Positions 7,615-15,027 of a stretch of DNA of 17,082 bases are shown here, piece by piece. Numbering within the stretch: the stretch's first letter is position 1; each line of letters opens with the position of its first letter. The notes under the pieces were generated by a model. It did not search any database. It saw nothing but the letters and a program-made list of their open reading frames with translations, and had not been told where the DNA came from. The position numbers and the translations under genes are program-made. The DNA is from Deltaproteobacteria bacterium (GTDB lineage Bacteria > Desulfobacterota > DSM-4660 > Desulfatiglandales > Desulfatiglandaceae), in NCBI GenBank assembly GCA_019307645.1, contig JAFDJF010000009.1:1-17082 (forward strand), read 5' to 3'.

Positions 7615-8421
7615 ATGAAAGACGTTCTGGGTTACGAAGGAAAAGCTGTGGTCATCACGGGTGCGGCCTCGGGAATGGGGGAGGCTGCGGCACGGATGTT
7701 GGTTGATCTGGGGGCAGCGGTTTATGCCCTTGACATCAAGGAAGTGAGCGCGCCTGTAAAACTATTCATCCAGACCGACCTGAAGGATCGGGCCGCCATT
7801 GATTCAGCGCTGGCACAGATTCCGGCTGAAATTGATGCGTTATTCAACTGCGCCGGCATCCTTGGGCCTCCTTTTTCCAATTTAGACACTGCCCTGATTA
7901 ATTTTGTAGGGCCTCGGCATCTGACGGAACTGCTTCTCCCTCGGATTACCGATGGCGGGGCCATTGCATTCATCTCCTCCACAGCGGGCATGGGTTGGCA
8001 AGGCAATCTTGATAGCGTCAACAAGCTCCTTGCAGCACAAAGTTTCGACGGAGCACGGGCCTGGCTGGAGGAAAACCCTGAAATCAACAATGGCTACATG
8101 TTTTCGAAGCAATGCATAACGGCGTATATAAAAACAAAGGCAGGGGAGCTTGCCAAACGAAACCTCCGGATTAACAGTATCAGCCCTGCTCCCACGGATA
8201 CGCCTTTTATGAAGGATCTCTTCGACCAGTTCGGCAAGGAAGCTGCCGATCTCTACATCGCGCCTTGCGGCCGTTATGCGACGTCGGAAGAGATGGCGGA
8301 ACCGCTCATCTTCTTGAACAGCAACATGGCCCGCTTTGTGAGCGGCCATGATCTGGTCATTGATTACGGATATACGGCCGAGGTGGAAATGGGCCAGAGG
8401 GAAAACCTGCTGGGCATATAA
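7615..8421 (+). CDS. Short-chain dehydrogenase/reductase, hydroxysteroid/coniferyl-alcohol dehydrogenase type
   Basis: A 268-aa NAD(P)-dependent alcohol dehydrogenase of the classical SDR fold. Visible features are the cofactor loop TGAASGMG (15-22), D40 at the end of beta-2 (favours NAD), NCAG (78-81), catalytic S121/S122, Y161 and K165 (YMFSK). Between the Ser and Tyr is an insert of about 30 residues (NKLLAAQSFDGARAWLEENPEINN). Such an insert is typical of the branch holding 3-alpha-hydroxysteroid dehydrogenase/carbonyl reductase and coniferyl-alcohol dehydrogenase, which oxidise bulky cyclic or aromatic alcohols. GGAGG precedes the ATG at 7615; a longer in-frame reading runs through the repeat and is rejected. 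I infer oxidation of a ring hydroxyl to a ketone. The family is sure; the substrate is not. Confidence 0.92.
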   Translation: MKDVLGYEGKAVVITGAASGMGEAAARMLVDLGAAVYALDIKEVSAPVKLFIQTDLKDRAAIDSALAQIPAEIDALFNCAGILGPPFSNLDTALINFVGPRHLTELLLPRITDGGAIAFISSTAGMGWQGNLDSVNKLLAAQSFDGARAWLEENPEINNGYMFSKQCITAYIKTKAGELAKRNLRINSISPAPTDTPFMKDLFDQFGKEAADLYIAPCGRYATSEEMAEPLIFLNSNMARFVSGHDLVIDYGYTAEVEMGQRENLLGI

Positions 8422-8480
8422 GGTTGGAAACACATTAGGAAGGGCACAAAGCAGCAAATCAAATATAAACGTAACTACTC

Positions 8481-8689
8481 AGGTTATAAGGTTCACGGTT
8501 CAGGGTTCAAGGTTAAAAGCAATGAAGGAAGGGCTCTATTCTTTAGACAAACACCCTGTTTATGCGGTTTTTTGATATGCTAAACGGTTTTGCACACAAA
8601 GTCCAAGGAGCACGCTATGTCGCTCTGGAAACATGAAGGAAATTCCGATAAAATCGGGTTTAACCGTGAACCGTGAACCCTGAACCTGG
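8481..8689. repeat. Second inverted heptad repeat (AAGGTTC / GTGAACC type)
   Basis: The left array 8481-8515 has units AGGTTAT, AAGGTTC, ACGGTTC, AGGGTTC, AAGGTTA. The right array 8662-8689 is the inverse form: AACCGTG, AACCGTG, AACCCTG, AACCTGG. The arms are complementary with mismatches and enclose about 146 bp, most of the 304-bp gap before the DUF1329 gene. Inside is a 19-codon reading frame (8617-8676) with an AAGGAG site, MSLWKHEGNSDKIGFNREP, ending in the repeat. I do not think it is a confirmed gene. Confidence 0.75.
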
Positions 8690-8725
8690 GTAGCTACATA
8701 TAAACAACAGAAAGGAGACTTAGCG

Positions 8726-10183
8726 ATGAACTGGGTTAAATTCGGGAAATATTTCTTAGTAATTTGTTTGAGTATAACCCTTCTGCCATTATCCGGCTGG
8801 GGGGGTGAGAAGTTTCCACACCCAACCACATACCTGCCCAAGGCAAATGAAACAAAGAAAATATTGGGGATGGTTGATGATCCCAGGGACCTGATGGCCA
8901 CTTCTTCCCCTAAGGCGTCAATGCCTCCTGAAATATGGGAGTACCTGCTCATTGACGTGGAGAAGGCAAAAAAGCTGAATGCTGAACTCGTTGGATTCAA
9001 AAGCACGGACGTGGTGGGCAAAATTGCCCCTGAAATCAAACCGGGAAAATACACTTATAAAGACCTGGAAAAATATCCGGGTTTCAAAGACCTGTTTCCC
9101 CCCGAGCTTCAAATTCATGTCAGAGCTGCCGGGCCACCCCTGATTTGCAGTGTAGAAGAGTTTGAGATCATCCCCACCACACAGATCTACTGGTTTCCGC
9201 GTTATTCCGAAACAACCAAACGGAACCTGGGGAAGACAAAGTTGGACAAGGACGGCTACATTGTGCCGCTGTCGTGGGAGGGAGGATGTCCGTTTCCCCG
9301 GCCGTCGGGAAAGCTTAAAGCGCAGCAGCTTTATTACAGTTTCGAAAAGAGACCTGGAACTTACGATTTTTGTTATAGCATAAGTGGCGAATCTCTCGCA
9401 CTTGACAGAAACCTTGTGGTAGATAAGTACGCCCAATATGATTCTACATATATAAGACTGATGGGACGGACCCTTTTTCCTCCCTTCGGCTGGTTCGATA
9501 AACGTGCGGAAAGGAACGGCGAAACCTGGTCCAATGGCGTTGTTGTTTATGAACCTCGGGCCAACAGGGGAACGGTCACATTGAGGTACTTCTACGATGA
9601 TATAGACAAGATGGATTCATTTATGATTTACGTTCCATCCCTCAGGCGAATCCGAAAAATGACCGCCACCGACACCCAGGACCCGCGGGGGGACATGGCC
9701 TATGATGATGTTAATCACTTGCAACAAAAGATTACGCCAGATAGGTTCCCTTACAAATTTGATATTATTGCAGAGCGGGAATATCTGCTGCCTATTGCCG
9801 TTAATACGGCAAAAGTATGGGTTGATTCGAAAAATGGTTATAAGCTTCGAGAAGTTCAGATGATGCGCAGGTTCTGTTACGTGCTTCAGATGACCCAGAT
9901 GGATCCCAACTATCTGTATAGCAAGCGGATTTTCTATGTTGACAAAGAGAACTTTCAGTGTCAGTGCTCCTCGAACTACGACCAGAAGGGACGGCTTTAC
10001 AGGTCACAATTGTACACACAGGTTTGGATGCCGGAGATTGGCCAGCTCAATCCATTTGGCACGCAAACGATCCAGTTTGATTATGTTGATGAGCATTCTT
10101 CCTTCCAGGTTCAATTTTCACTTCCTGCACCCTTTGAGAGAAAAGACTTCAGCATGCAGGAGATGATTCGGAAGGGCAAGTGA
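8726..10183 (+). CDS. DUF1329 family exported protein (LolA/LolB-like fold)
   Basis: A 485-aa protein with a clear signal peptide (FLVICLSITLLPLSGWG, cleaved at about residue 26). The mature part has DUF1329 hallmarks: the GGCPFPRPSG segment, YEPRANRGTVTLRYFYDD, MIYVPSLRRIRKM, a DTQDPRGDMAYDDV stretch and a late DYVDEHSSFQVQF. The family is thought to be periplasmic and LolA-like, and in aerobes is often found with genes for steroid, terpene or other hydrophobic substrates and their transporters. I infer it carries or receives a lipophilic substrate in the periplasm. AAGGAG lies 8 bp before the ATG. Several cysteines (CQC near residue 412) are unusual and may form disulfides. No porin or RND transporter partner is in the window. 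Confidence 0.88.
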   Translation: MNWVKFGKYFLVICLSITLLPLSGWGGEKFPHPTTYLPKANETKKILGMVDDPRDLMATSSPKASMPPEIWEYLLIDVEKAKKLNAELVGFKSTDVVGKIAPEIKPGKYTYKDLEKYPGFKDLFPPELQIHVRAAGPPLICSVEEFEIIPTTQIYWFPRYSETTKRNLGKTKLDKDGYIVPLSWEGGCPFPRPSGKLKAQQLYYSFEKRPGTYDFCYSISGESLALDRNLVVDKYAQYDSTYIRLMGRTLFPPFGWFDKRAERNGETWSNGVVVYEPRANRGTVTLRYFYDDIDKMDSFMIYVPSLRRIRKMTATDTQDPRGDMAYDDVNHLQQKITPDRFPYKFDIIAEREYLLPIAVNTAKVWVDSKNGYKLREVQMMRRFCYVLQMTQMDPNYLYSKRIFYVDKENFQCQCSSNYDQKGRLYRSQLYTQVWMPEIGQLNPFGTQTIQFDYVDEHSSFQVQFSLPAPFERKDFSMQEMIRKGK

Positions 10184-10287
10184 CAGTGATTTGAAAAGGA
10201 TTCGTACAAACCAAGGGTCTAAAAGCCGACAGGCTTATTCTGAAACGCAAGGGCAGACAAAAAGGAAAGGGGCATGAGGTGTAGATT

Positions 10288-11154
10288 ATGGTAAAGAAGC
10301 GTGTTGGATTCGTCGGTCTTGGCGATATGGGCTTCCCGATTGCGAAAAATCTTGTCGGGAATGACTTTGAAGCGGTTGTTTTTGACGTGCGGCCCGAGGC
10401 GCTAAAAGCGATTTCCGAACTTGGCGCAACCGTGGCAGCATCGAACCGGGGGGTGGGCGAAAAGTGTGAAATCATCGGTATCTGTGTTCAGGATGATGCT
10501 CAGGTGGAAGCGGTAATGCTGGATGATGACGGAATCCTGAAAGGGGCAAAACCGGATACGATCGTAGCGATCCACAGTACGGTTCATCCTAAAACAGTCC
10601 GTAAGCTGGCGAAGATTGCTGCCGACCAGGGTGTTGGCGTGATTGACGTTGCAGTCACGGGTGGCGCTCACGTGGCAGAGCAGAGGGCCTTGTGTTACAT
10701 GGCAGGCGGCGAGGAGCAGTCGGTGGAACGATGTCGCAAGGTATTTGAGACCTCTGCGTCAAAGATCGTTTACGCAGGGGATCTGGGCATGGGAATGATG
10801 ACCAAGCTCTGCAACAATCTAATCACTTATATGGAGCTTCTGGGTGCCACAGAGGGCGCGCTTCTTGCCCGAAAAGCTGGGGTTCCTGACGAGGCCATCG
10901 ATGCCGTCACTGAACACAACGGCGTGGTTACCCCCGCTATGAAGATGTTTATTCCCATGAGGCGGGAGGCGGACAAGTTTGTCGACGATAAAGGCTTTCA
11001 GGACATGATGCGCATACGCACGCAAATAGGCGAAAAGGACCTGGCCCTTGCCGTGGAATGCGCACGAGAGCTGGAAGTATCTCTTCCGGGCACCGGCCTT
11101 TGTCAGCAACTTATGGCGCGGGTGTTCGGGTTGAAGGACCCGGATCGACGGTAA
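10288..11154 (+). CDS. 3-hydroxyisobutyrate dehydrogenase-family beta-hydroxyacid dehydrogenase
   Basis: A 288-aa NAD(P)-dependent dehydrogenase of full family length. It has the N-terminal Rossmann signature GFVGLGDMGFPIAKNL (7-22), the substrate loop DVAVTGG (120-126, usually DAPVSGG), and the catalytic segment GMGMMTKLCNNL (167-178) with K173 and N177. The C-terminal all-helical domain completes the dimer fold. The family oxidises 3-hydroxy acids to semialdehydes or ketones, or reduces succinic and tartronate semialdehydes. Substitution in the DAPVSGG loop means the substrate may differ from hydroxyisobutyrate. GAGGTG lies 6 bp upstream of the ATG. With the nearby AOR it could interconvert hydroxy acid, semialdehyde and acid; this is inference. 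Confidence 0.9.
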   Translation: MVKKRVGFVGLGDMGFPIAKNLVGNDFEAVVFDVRPEALKAISELGATVAASNRGVGEKCEIIGICVQDDAQVEAVMLDDDGILKGAKPDTIVAIHSTVHPKTVRKLAKIAADQGVGVIDVAVTGGAHVAEQRALCYMAGGEEQSVERCRKVFETSASKIVYAGDLGMGMMTKLCNNLITYMELLGATEGALLARKAGVPDEAIDAVTEHNGVVTPAMKMFIPMRREADKFVDDKGFQDMMRIRTQIGEKDLALAVECARELEVSLPGTGLCQQLMARVFGLKDPDRR

Positions 11155-11204
11155 TTGAACCAAGAAATAGAAAGCTGTAGTTTAACCGTTGGCGATACCA
11201 CAAC

Positions 11205-11266
11205 GATTCAAGGAAAGGGTTGGATGGTCTTTTCACTTGAATCCTCGAATCCTTGAACCCTAATCC
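11205..11266. repeat. Octamer tandem repeat with partial inverted copy before the SnoaL-like gene
   Basis: Units TTGAATCC, TCGAATCC, TTGAACCC and TAATCC run in period 8 from 11237 to 11266. An inverse copy GATTCAAGG (11205-11213) lies upstream and can pair with them over 8-9 bp. The sequence resembles the heptad arrays at 7278, 7388 and 8481 and occupies the same kind of place, the gap just before a gene. Confidence 0.55.
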
Positions 11267-11294
11267 TTTTCAATATGCATGGAGGTATTTGGCT

Positions 11295-11777
11295 ATGACA
11301 GATCCCACACAATTGGAAGAAAAGATTGCGCTCCTTGAAAAGGAGGTGGTGAAACTCAGAGACCGTGAAGAGATAAGAGAGCTGAGACACAAATACTGGC
11401 GGTGTATGCGTGACAGGCTTGCCGATGGAATTATGGAGTGCTTCACTGAAAACGCAGAACTGGAATTCGGCCATGAATTCACATTAAAAGGCAAGAAGGC
11501 CATTGGTGATTTTTACAAGGACATTTTGGGCTCACAAGACGGTGCCAAATTTATCCCTCAGGGCCATAATCCTGAGATCGAGATGACAAGTGAGACAACG
11601 GCAAAGGGGATATGGCTGTTGGATGTTATGAATATTGATGCCGGGGGGGATAGCGGGACCCGGGTCGGCGTCCAATATGATGAATGGTATGTGAAGGAAT
11701 CCAATGGATGGCACATCAGCAAAATGGTGAACACCTATCTCTATTATGAAGCGGTGACATTGAAGGAAGGTCCTTGA
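11295..11777 (+). CDS. SnoaL-like (NTF2-fold) protein resembling bile acid 7-alpha-dehydratase BaiE
   Basis: A 160-aa cytoplasmic protein. A short coiled-coil start (LEEKIALLEKEVVKLRD) leads into a SnoaL-4/NTF2-like domain: DREEIRELRHKYWRCM, then QGHNPEIEMTSETTAKGIWLLD, then YDEWYVKESNGWHISK. From memory, BaiE has the same layout, with the catalytic Tyr in a KYFRCL segment and the catalytic His in GHTPEI. The counterparts here are Y34 and H91. The Asp that follows the Tyr in BaiE appears shifted by one (R39-D40). Related folds catalyse dehydration or double-bond isomerisation of cyclic ketones (scytalone dehydratase, ketosteroid isomerase). ATG 11295 is preceded by GGAGGT at 8 bp. I infer a dehydratase or isomerase acting on a ring intermediate. 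The fold is confident, the reaction is not. Confidence 0.82.
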   Translation: MTDPTQLEEKIALLEKEVVKLRDREEIRELRHKYWRCMRDRLADGIMECFTENAELEFGHEFTLKGKKAIGDFYKDILGSQDGAKFIPQGHNPEIEMTSETTAKGIWLLDVMNIDAGGDSGTRVGVQYDEWYVKESNGWHISKMVNTYLYYEAVTLKEGP

Positions 11778-11820
11778 TTAGTAAATAGTAACTCAGGATG
11801 AAAGTTAGAGGGTTCAGGGT

Positions 11821-12579
11821 ATGGGAAGGCTGAACAATAAAGTTGCGATTATCACAGGCAGCGGCCGGGGATTGGGCCGGGCATACGCCTTGGCCATGGC
11901 AGAGGAGGGTGCATTGCTGGTCGTGAACGATATCAGCGAGGTAGCCGAAAGCGTGGTTGAAGAGATTCAGGATGCCGGTGGCCGTGCCGTGTCGTGCATT
12001 GCCGCGGTGGGCACAGGGGAAACAGCGGAAAAGCTGGTTGAAACGGCGGACAATAACTTTGGCAGTGTGGATATTCTGGTCAATAACGCCGGGCAACCCG
12101 AAGGCGTCCTCGCGATGGTGGACCTGGACGAAGGGGGGTGGGAAGAGACGCTCCGGATTCACCTCACAGCGACCTTTCTCAACTCACAGGCAGCGGCAAA
12201 GTACATGGTAGATCGTGGAATAAAAGGGAAGATCATCAACACCGCATCCGAAGCCGGTCTTTATGGAGCCCCTGGGCGTTCGGCCTATTCAGCTGCAAAA
12301 GCAGGCATTATCGGCTTTACTTATGCAGTCTCCCGTGAGCTGGCTCACAATGGCATAACTGTGAATGCAGTCATTCCGCGTGCCAGGACCCGTCGGATAG
12401 AAGACCTGGACAAGGGTATCAAGGATTATATCATACCCAAATACGATTCAGAATCTTCTATCGGCAAACTGGGCGGGCCTGAGGATGTGGCGCCGTTGGT
12501 TGTTTTTCTGGCTTCGGACGAGGCTTCTTACATATCCGGGCAGGTCATAACAGCCGCCGGTTGCATAGGGATTCTGTGA
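11821..12579 (+). CDS. Short-chain dehydrogenase/reductase (hydroxyacyl/17-beta-HSD4-like branch)
   Basis: A 252-aa classical SDR with cofactor loop TGSGRGLG (12-19), N36-D37 after beta-2, NNAG (88-91), and catalytic S143, Y156 and K160 (YSAAK). The tetrad Asn position holds H114 (LRIHLTATF), and the segment NAVIPRARTR (182-191) resembles the ARTR form. Both are features I associate with the multifunctional-enzyme/17-beta-HSD4 branch that handles 3-hydroxyacyl-CoA or hydroxysteroids. The start ATG follows AGAGGG at 8 bp, and that site lies in a GGGTTCAGGGT stretch resembling the heptad repeats. The gap to the SnoaL gene is only 43 bp, so these two are likely cotranscribed. Probable role: a second ring-alcohol or hydroxyacyl oxidation. 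Confidence 0.9.
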   Translation: MGRLNNKVAIITGSGRGLGRAYALAMAEEGALLVVNDISEVAESVVEEIQDAGGRAVSCIAAVGTGETAEKLVETADNNFGSVDILVNNAGQPEGVLAMVDLDEGGWEETLRIHLTATFLNSQAAAKYMVDRGIKGKIINTASEAGLYGAPGRSAYSAAKAGIIGFTYAVSRELAHNGITVNAVIPRARTRRIEDLDKGIKDYIIPKYDSESSIGKLGGPEDVAPLVVFLASDEASYISGQVITAAGCIGIL

Positions 12580-12660
12580 AGGGTTCTTCTCTCCTGGTTT
12601 ACTGTTGTCAAGTGTTTACCCTAACGTTGCATAAATCCTGTCGACAAAAACCATTTCACT

Positions 12661-12777
12661 CGTGCCATAGTGCATGAACTGCGCGTGTAGTCATGCTTTT
12701 CTGAACCTCATGTAGTGTGAACTACACTTCGGGCCAGAAAATCATGACTACACACACATTTCACGCACTCTAACACG
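12661..12777. repeat. 117-bp nested imperfect inverted repeat between SDR and DUF3604 genes
   Basis: Two 43-nt arms (12661-12703 and 12735-12777) are inverse copies. The inner 19 bp, GTGTAGTCATGCTTTTCTG (12685-12703), pairs with one mismatch, and the outer part has more. The 31-nt centre contains a second hairpin, TGTAGT-GTGA-ACTACA (12711-12726), which repeats the TGTAGT core of the arms. Two T6 runs follow (12778-12790), so a transcript could terminate here. The element fills most of the 261-bp gap. A weak promoter-like TTGTCA (12605-12610) lies upstream. It may be a terminator, a small non-autonomous element or a protein-binding site. Confidence 0.7.
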
Positions 12778-12840
12778 TTTTTTGTTTTTTGTTGGGAGAA
12801 TCATTGCAAAGATGGATGGAAGTAACGGAAGGAGGCACTT

Positions 12841-14916
12841 ATGCGCAAGCGAAAAACATTCACTGTTTCATTCTGGGCAAGTGTTTCAATTTGTCTGGCC
12901 GTAATTTATCCGGCCTTTAATGCCGGGGAGCCGGCATTCGGTTTTGAACGAACCGAAGACCGGGAACGCTGCGAATGCTATAACGAAAACCGGCAACCCT
13001 TTTTTGGAGACCTCCATGTGCATACCAGTTATTCGCAGGATGCCTATGTGCTCGACACCCGAAATACCCCGAGGGACGCCTACAGATTTGCAAGAGGGGC
13101 CACGCTTATGTTGTCTGAATCCATGAGCCGCCCTGATCAGACCCGGCCTGTTACCCTGCGGCGGCCCCTTGATTTTGTGGCAGTGACCGATCATGCGGAG
13201 TATTTTGATCTGGTTCAGACCTGCATCACCCCCGGTGCCCCCGGATATGATGACCCGATTTGCAGGAGATTCCGGAGCGACGAAAAGGTTCGGTCCATCG
13301 GTCTTAGGGGCTGCAGCCGTACCAGGGACCGACTGAAGGCCATGGATGATTTGACCGGGTATCTTGAAAACCCTCCCATTAAAACTCCGCTATGCGATAT
13401 CCCGGGAGTGGATTGCGCGGCTGCCGAAGCCCTTATGTGGCAGGATATCCAGGCCGCAGCCGAAGAGGCCTATGATCGCACAAAAGCCTGCGCGCTTACG
13501 ACTTTTATCGCTTACGAGTACAGCTCGGCACCGGACAGCAACAACCTTCACAGGAATGTAATATTCCGTAACAGCAGCGTGCATCCCAGGCCCGTGCATG
13601 CCTATGACACCAGTCAGGACGTGACAATGCTCTGGAAGGCCTTGCAGGAAAATTGTATTGAGGCCGGGACGGGCTGCGACGTTCTGACCATTCCGCACAA
13701 TTCCAATTTCAGTAGCGGTCTGATGTTTGAGGATCCAGCTGATCTTGATGAAGCCACCACCCGGCAGTTTTTTGAACCTCTAGTGGAGATCTACCAGCAC
13801 AAGGGCTGCTCAGAATGCCGCTATGACCTTCGATTTAATGCAGGGGTGGGCACCACTGACGAACTTTGTTCTTTCGAACAGACCTGGATGTTCAATCTTA
13901 AGGGGCCGCCCCCGAGAGGACCGGAGTTGCCGCCCCCGGAGGAATTTCCTCCCAGGGCTTTCGTGCGCAATGCCCTTAAAGATGGGCTGGTTCTGGAGCA
14001 GCAATTAGGGGTAAATCCATTCAAGTATGGCCTGGTCGGAAGCACCGACGGGCACAATGCGACTCCGGGGAATACTGATGAAGTAGGCTGGCAGGGGGCT
14101 ATGGGCGCCTTTGATGCCAGCTGTGAGCAGTTCCCGGCGGGTCGTATCGCCACACCTTTTGCATCCTACAGTCCGGGAGGCCTTGCCGTAATCTGGGCTG
14201 AAGAAAACTCCCGTGATTCGCTGTTTGAAGGCCTGCGGCGCCGTGAGGCTTATGCCACCAGCGGCACCCGTCCGGTGGTGCGGTTTTTCGGGGGGTGGGA
14301 TCTGGAGGAGGATCTTTGCAACAGTCATGACTTTGTCTCAAGGTGCTATGATCGGGGCGTGCCCATGGGCGGCGATTTGACCAACGCCCCTAATCCTTTG
14401 GCAAAACCCAGGTTCCTGGTCTGGGCCCAGAAAGATCCGGGCACCGAAGACCTTCCCGGCACTGACCTGCAATGCATTCAGATCATAAAAGGCTGGGTCG
14501 ACCGGAAAGGTCAGACTCACGAGAAGGTATTTGATGTAGCGGGTGATCGGAACAACGGCGCACATGTCGATCCTGAAACCCTTGAACCAGTGGGAGAGGG
14601 CTTTAAGGAGCTTTGTATTGTTTGGACGGATGAAAGCTTCGATCCCGGCCAGCCCTCTTTCTATTATGCGAGGGTTCTTGAAAATCCCACGCCGCGCTGG
14701 AGCACGCTTCAGTGCAAAGAATTGGGGATCGATGTGTTTGCCGGCAAATGGAAACGCCGGTTCCAGGCAATAAAGGCAGGTGTGTATATCTGCGGAGGGT
14801 GCAAGGACGAGAAAACAGATCCGGCGCTCGAGCGCATCATTCAGGAGAGGGCGTGGACTTCGCCAATCTGGTACAGGTCGCCTGTACGTCTGGTAAGTAA
14901 GAGCGTTAATAATTAG
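12841..14916 (+). CDS. DUF3604 family exported protein (PHP-like metal-dependent fold)
   Basis: A 691-aa protein with an N-terminal signal sequence (about 1-28). It has the DUF3604 signature in order: FFGDLHVHTSYSQDAY with H59 and H61, DFVAVTDHAEYF with D117 and H118, FIAYEYSSAP, HKGCSEC, GLVGSTDGHNA with D403 and H405, and REAYATSGTRPVVRFF. These resemble the metal-binding histidines and aspartates of PHP phosphoesterases, so a periplasmic metallohydrolase is plausible, but the family's reaction is not established. Many cysteines (CEC at 44-46, CGGC near the C-terminus) suggest disulfides. GGAAGGAGG lies 5 bp before the ATG, one of the strongest ribosome sites in the window. The family often accompanies catabolic genes for hydrophobic cyclic compounds, as DUF1329 does, which fits this cluster. 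Confidence 0.9.
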   Translation: MRKRKTFTVSFWASVSICLAVIYPAFNAGEPAFGFERTEDRERCECYNENRQPFFGDLHVHTSYSQDAYVLDTRNTPRDAYRFARGATLMLSESMSRPDQTRPVTLRRPLDFVAVTDHAEYFDLVQTCITPGAPGYDDPICRRFRSDEKVRSIGLRGCSRTRDRLKAMDDLTGYLENPPIKTPLCDIPGVDCAAAEALMWQDIQAAAEEAYDRTKACALTTFIAYEYSSAPDSNNLHRNVIFRNSSVHPRPVHAYDTSQDVTMLWKALQENCIEAGTGCDVLTIPHNSNFSSGLMFEDPADLDEATTRQFFEPLVEIYQHKGCSECRYDLRFNAGVGTTDELCSFEQTWMFNLKGPPPRGPELPPPEEFPPRAFVRNALKDGLVLEQQLGVNPFKYGLVGSTDGHNATPGNTDEVGWQGAMGAFDASCEQFPAGRIATPFASYSPGGLAVIWAEENSRDSLFEGLRRREAYATSGTRPVVRFFGGWDLEEDLCNSHDFVSRCYDRGVPMGGDLTNAPNPLAKPRFLVWAQKDPGTEDLPGTDLQCIQIIKGWVDRKGQTHEKVFDVAGDRNNGAHVDPETLEPVGEGFKELCIVWTDESFDPGQPSFYYARVLENPTPRWSTLQCKELGIDVFAGKWKRRFQAIKAGVYICGGCKDEKTDPALERIIQERAWTSPIWYRSPVRLVSKSVNN

Positions 14917-15027
14917 GCAGGATTATCAGGATCCTCTTGTTTTTTAATAATATCTTGTTAATCCGGTTAATTTTGTCAAAAATTTAGCAAGTATGATCTT
15001 TTTAATAACCCTAAAAAGGAGGACGAA

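Noticed and set aside
7882..8457. 191-codon minus-strand open frame
   Set aside because: Antisense to the first SDR gene, whose cofactor and catalytic motifs are intact; the opposite frame shows no domain.
8560..9054. 164-codon minus-strand open frame
   Set aside because: It lies antisense over the DUF1329 start and a repeat region, has no recognisable domain, and the plus-strand frame has a signal peptide and family motifs.
10223..10236. Hairpin AAGCC-GACA-GGCTT after the DUF1329 gene as terminator
   Set aside because: A five-base stem with no T-run is too weak, and the next gene follows on the same strand.
14955..14995. Promoter-like TTGTTA/TATGAT pieces before the ATC-hydrolase-like gene
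   Set aside because: No pair of hexamers has acceptable spacing in this AT-rich stretch.
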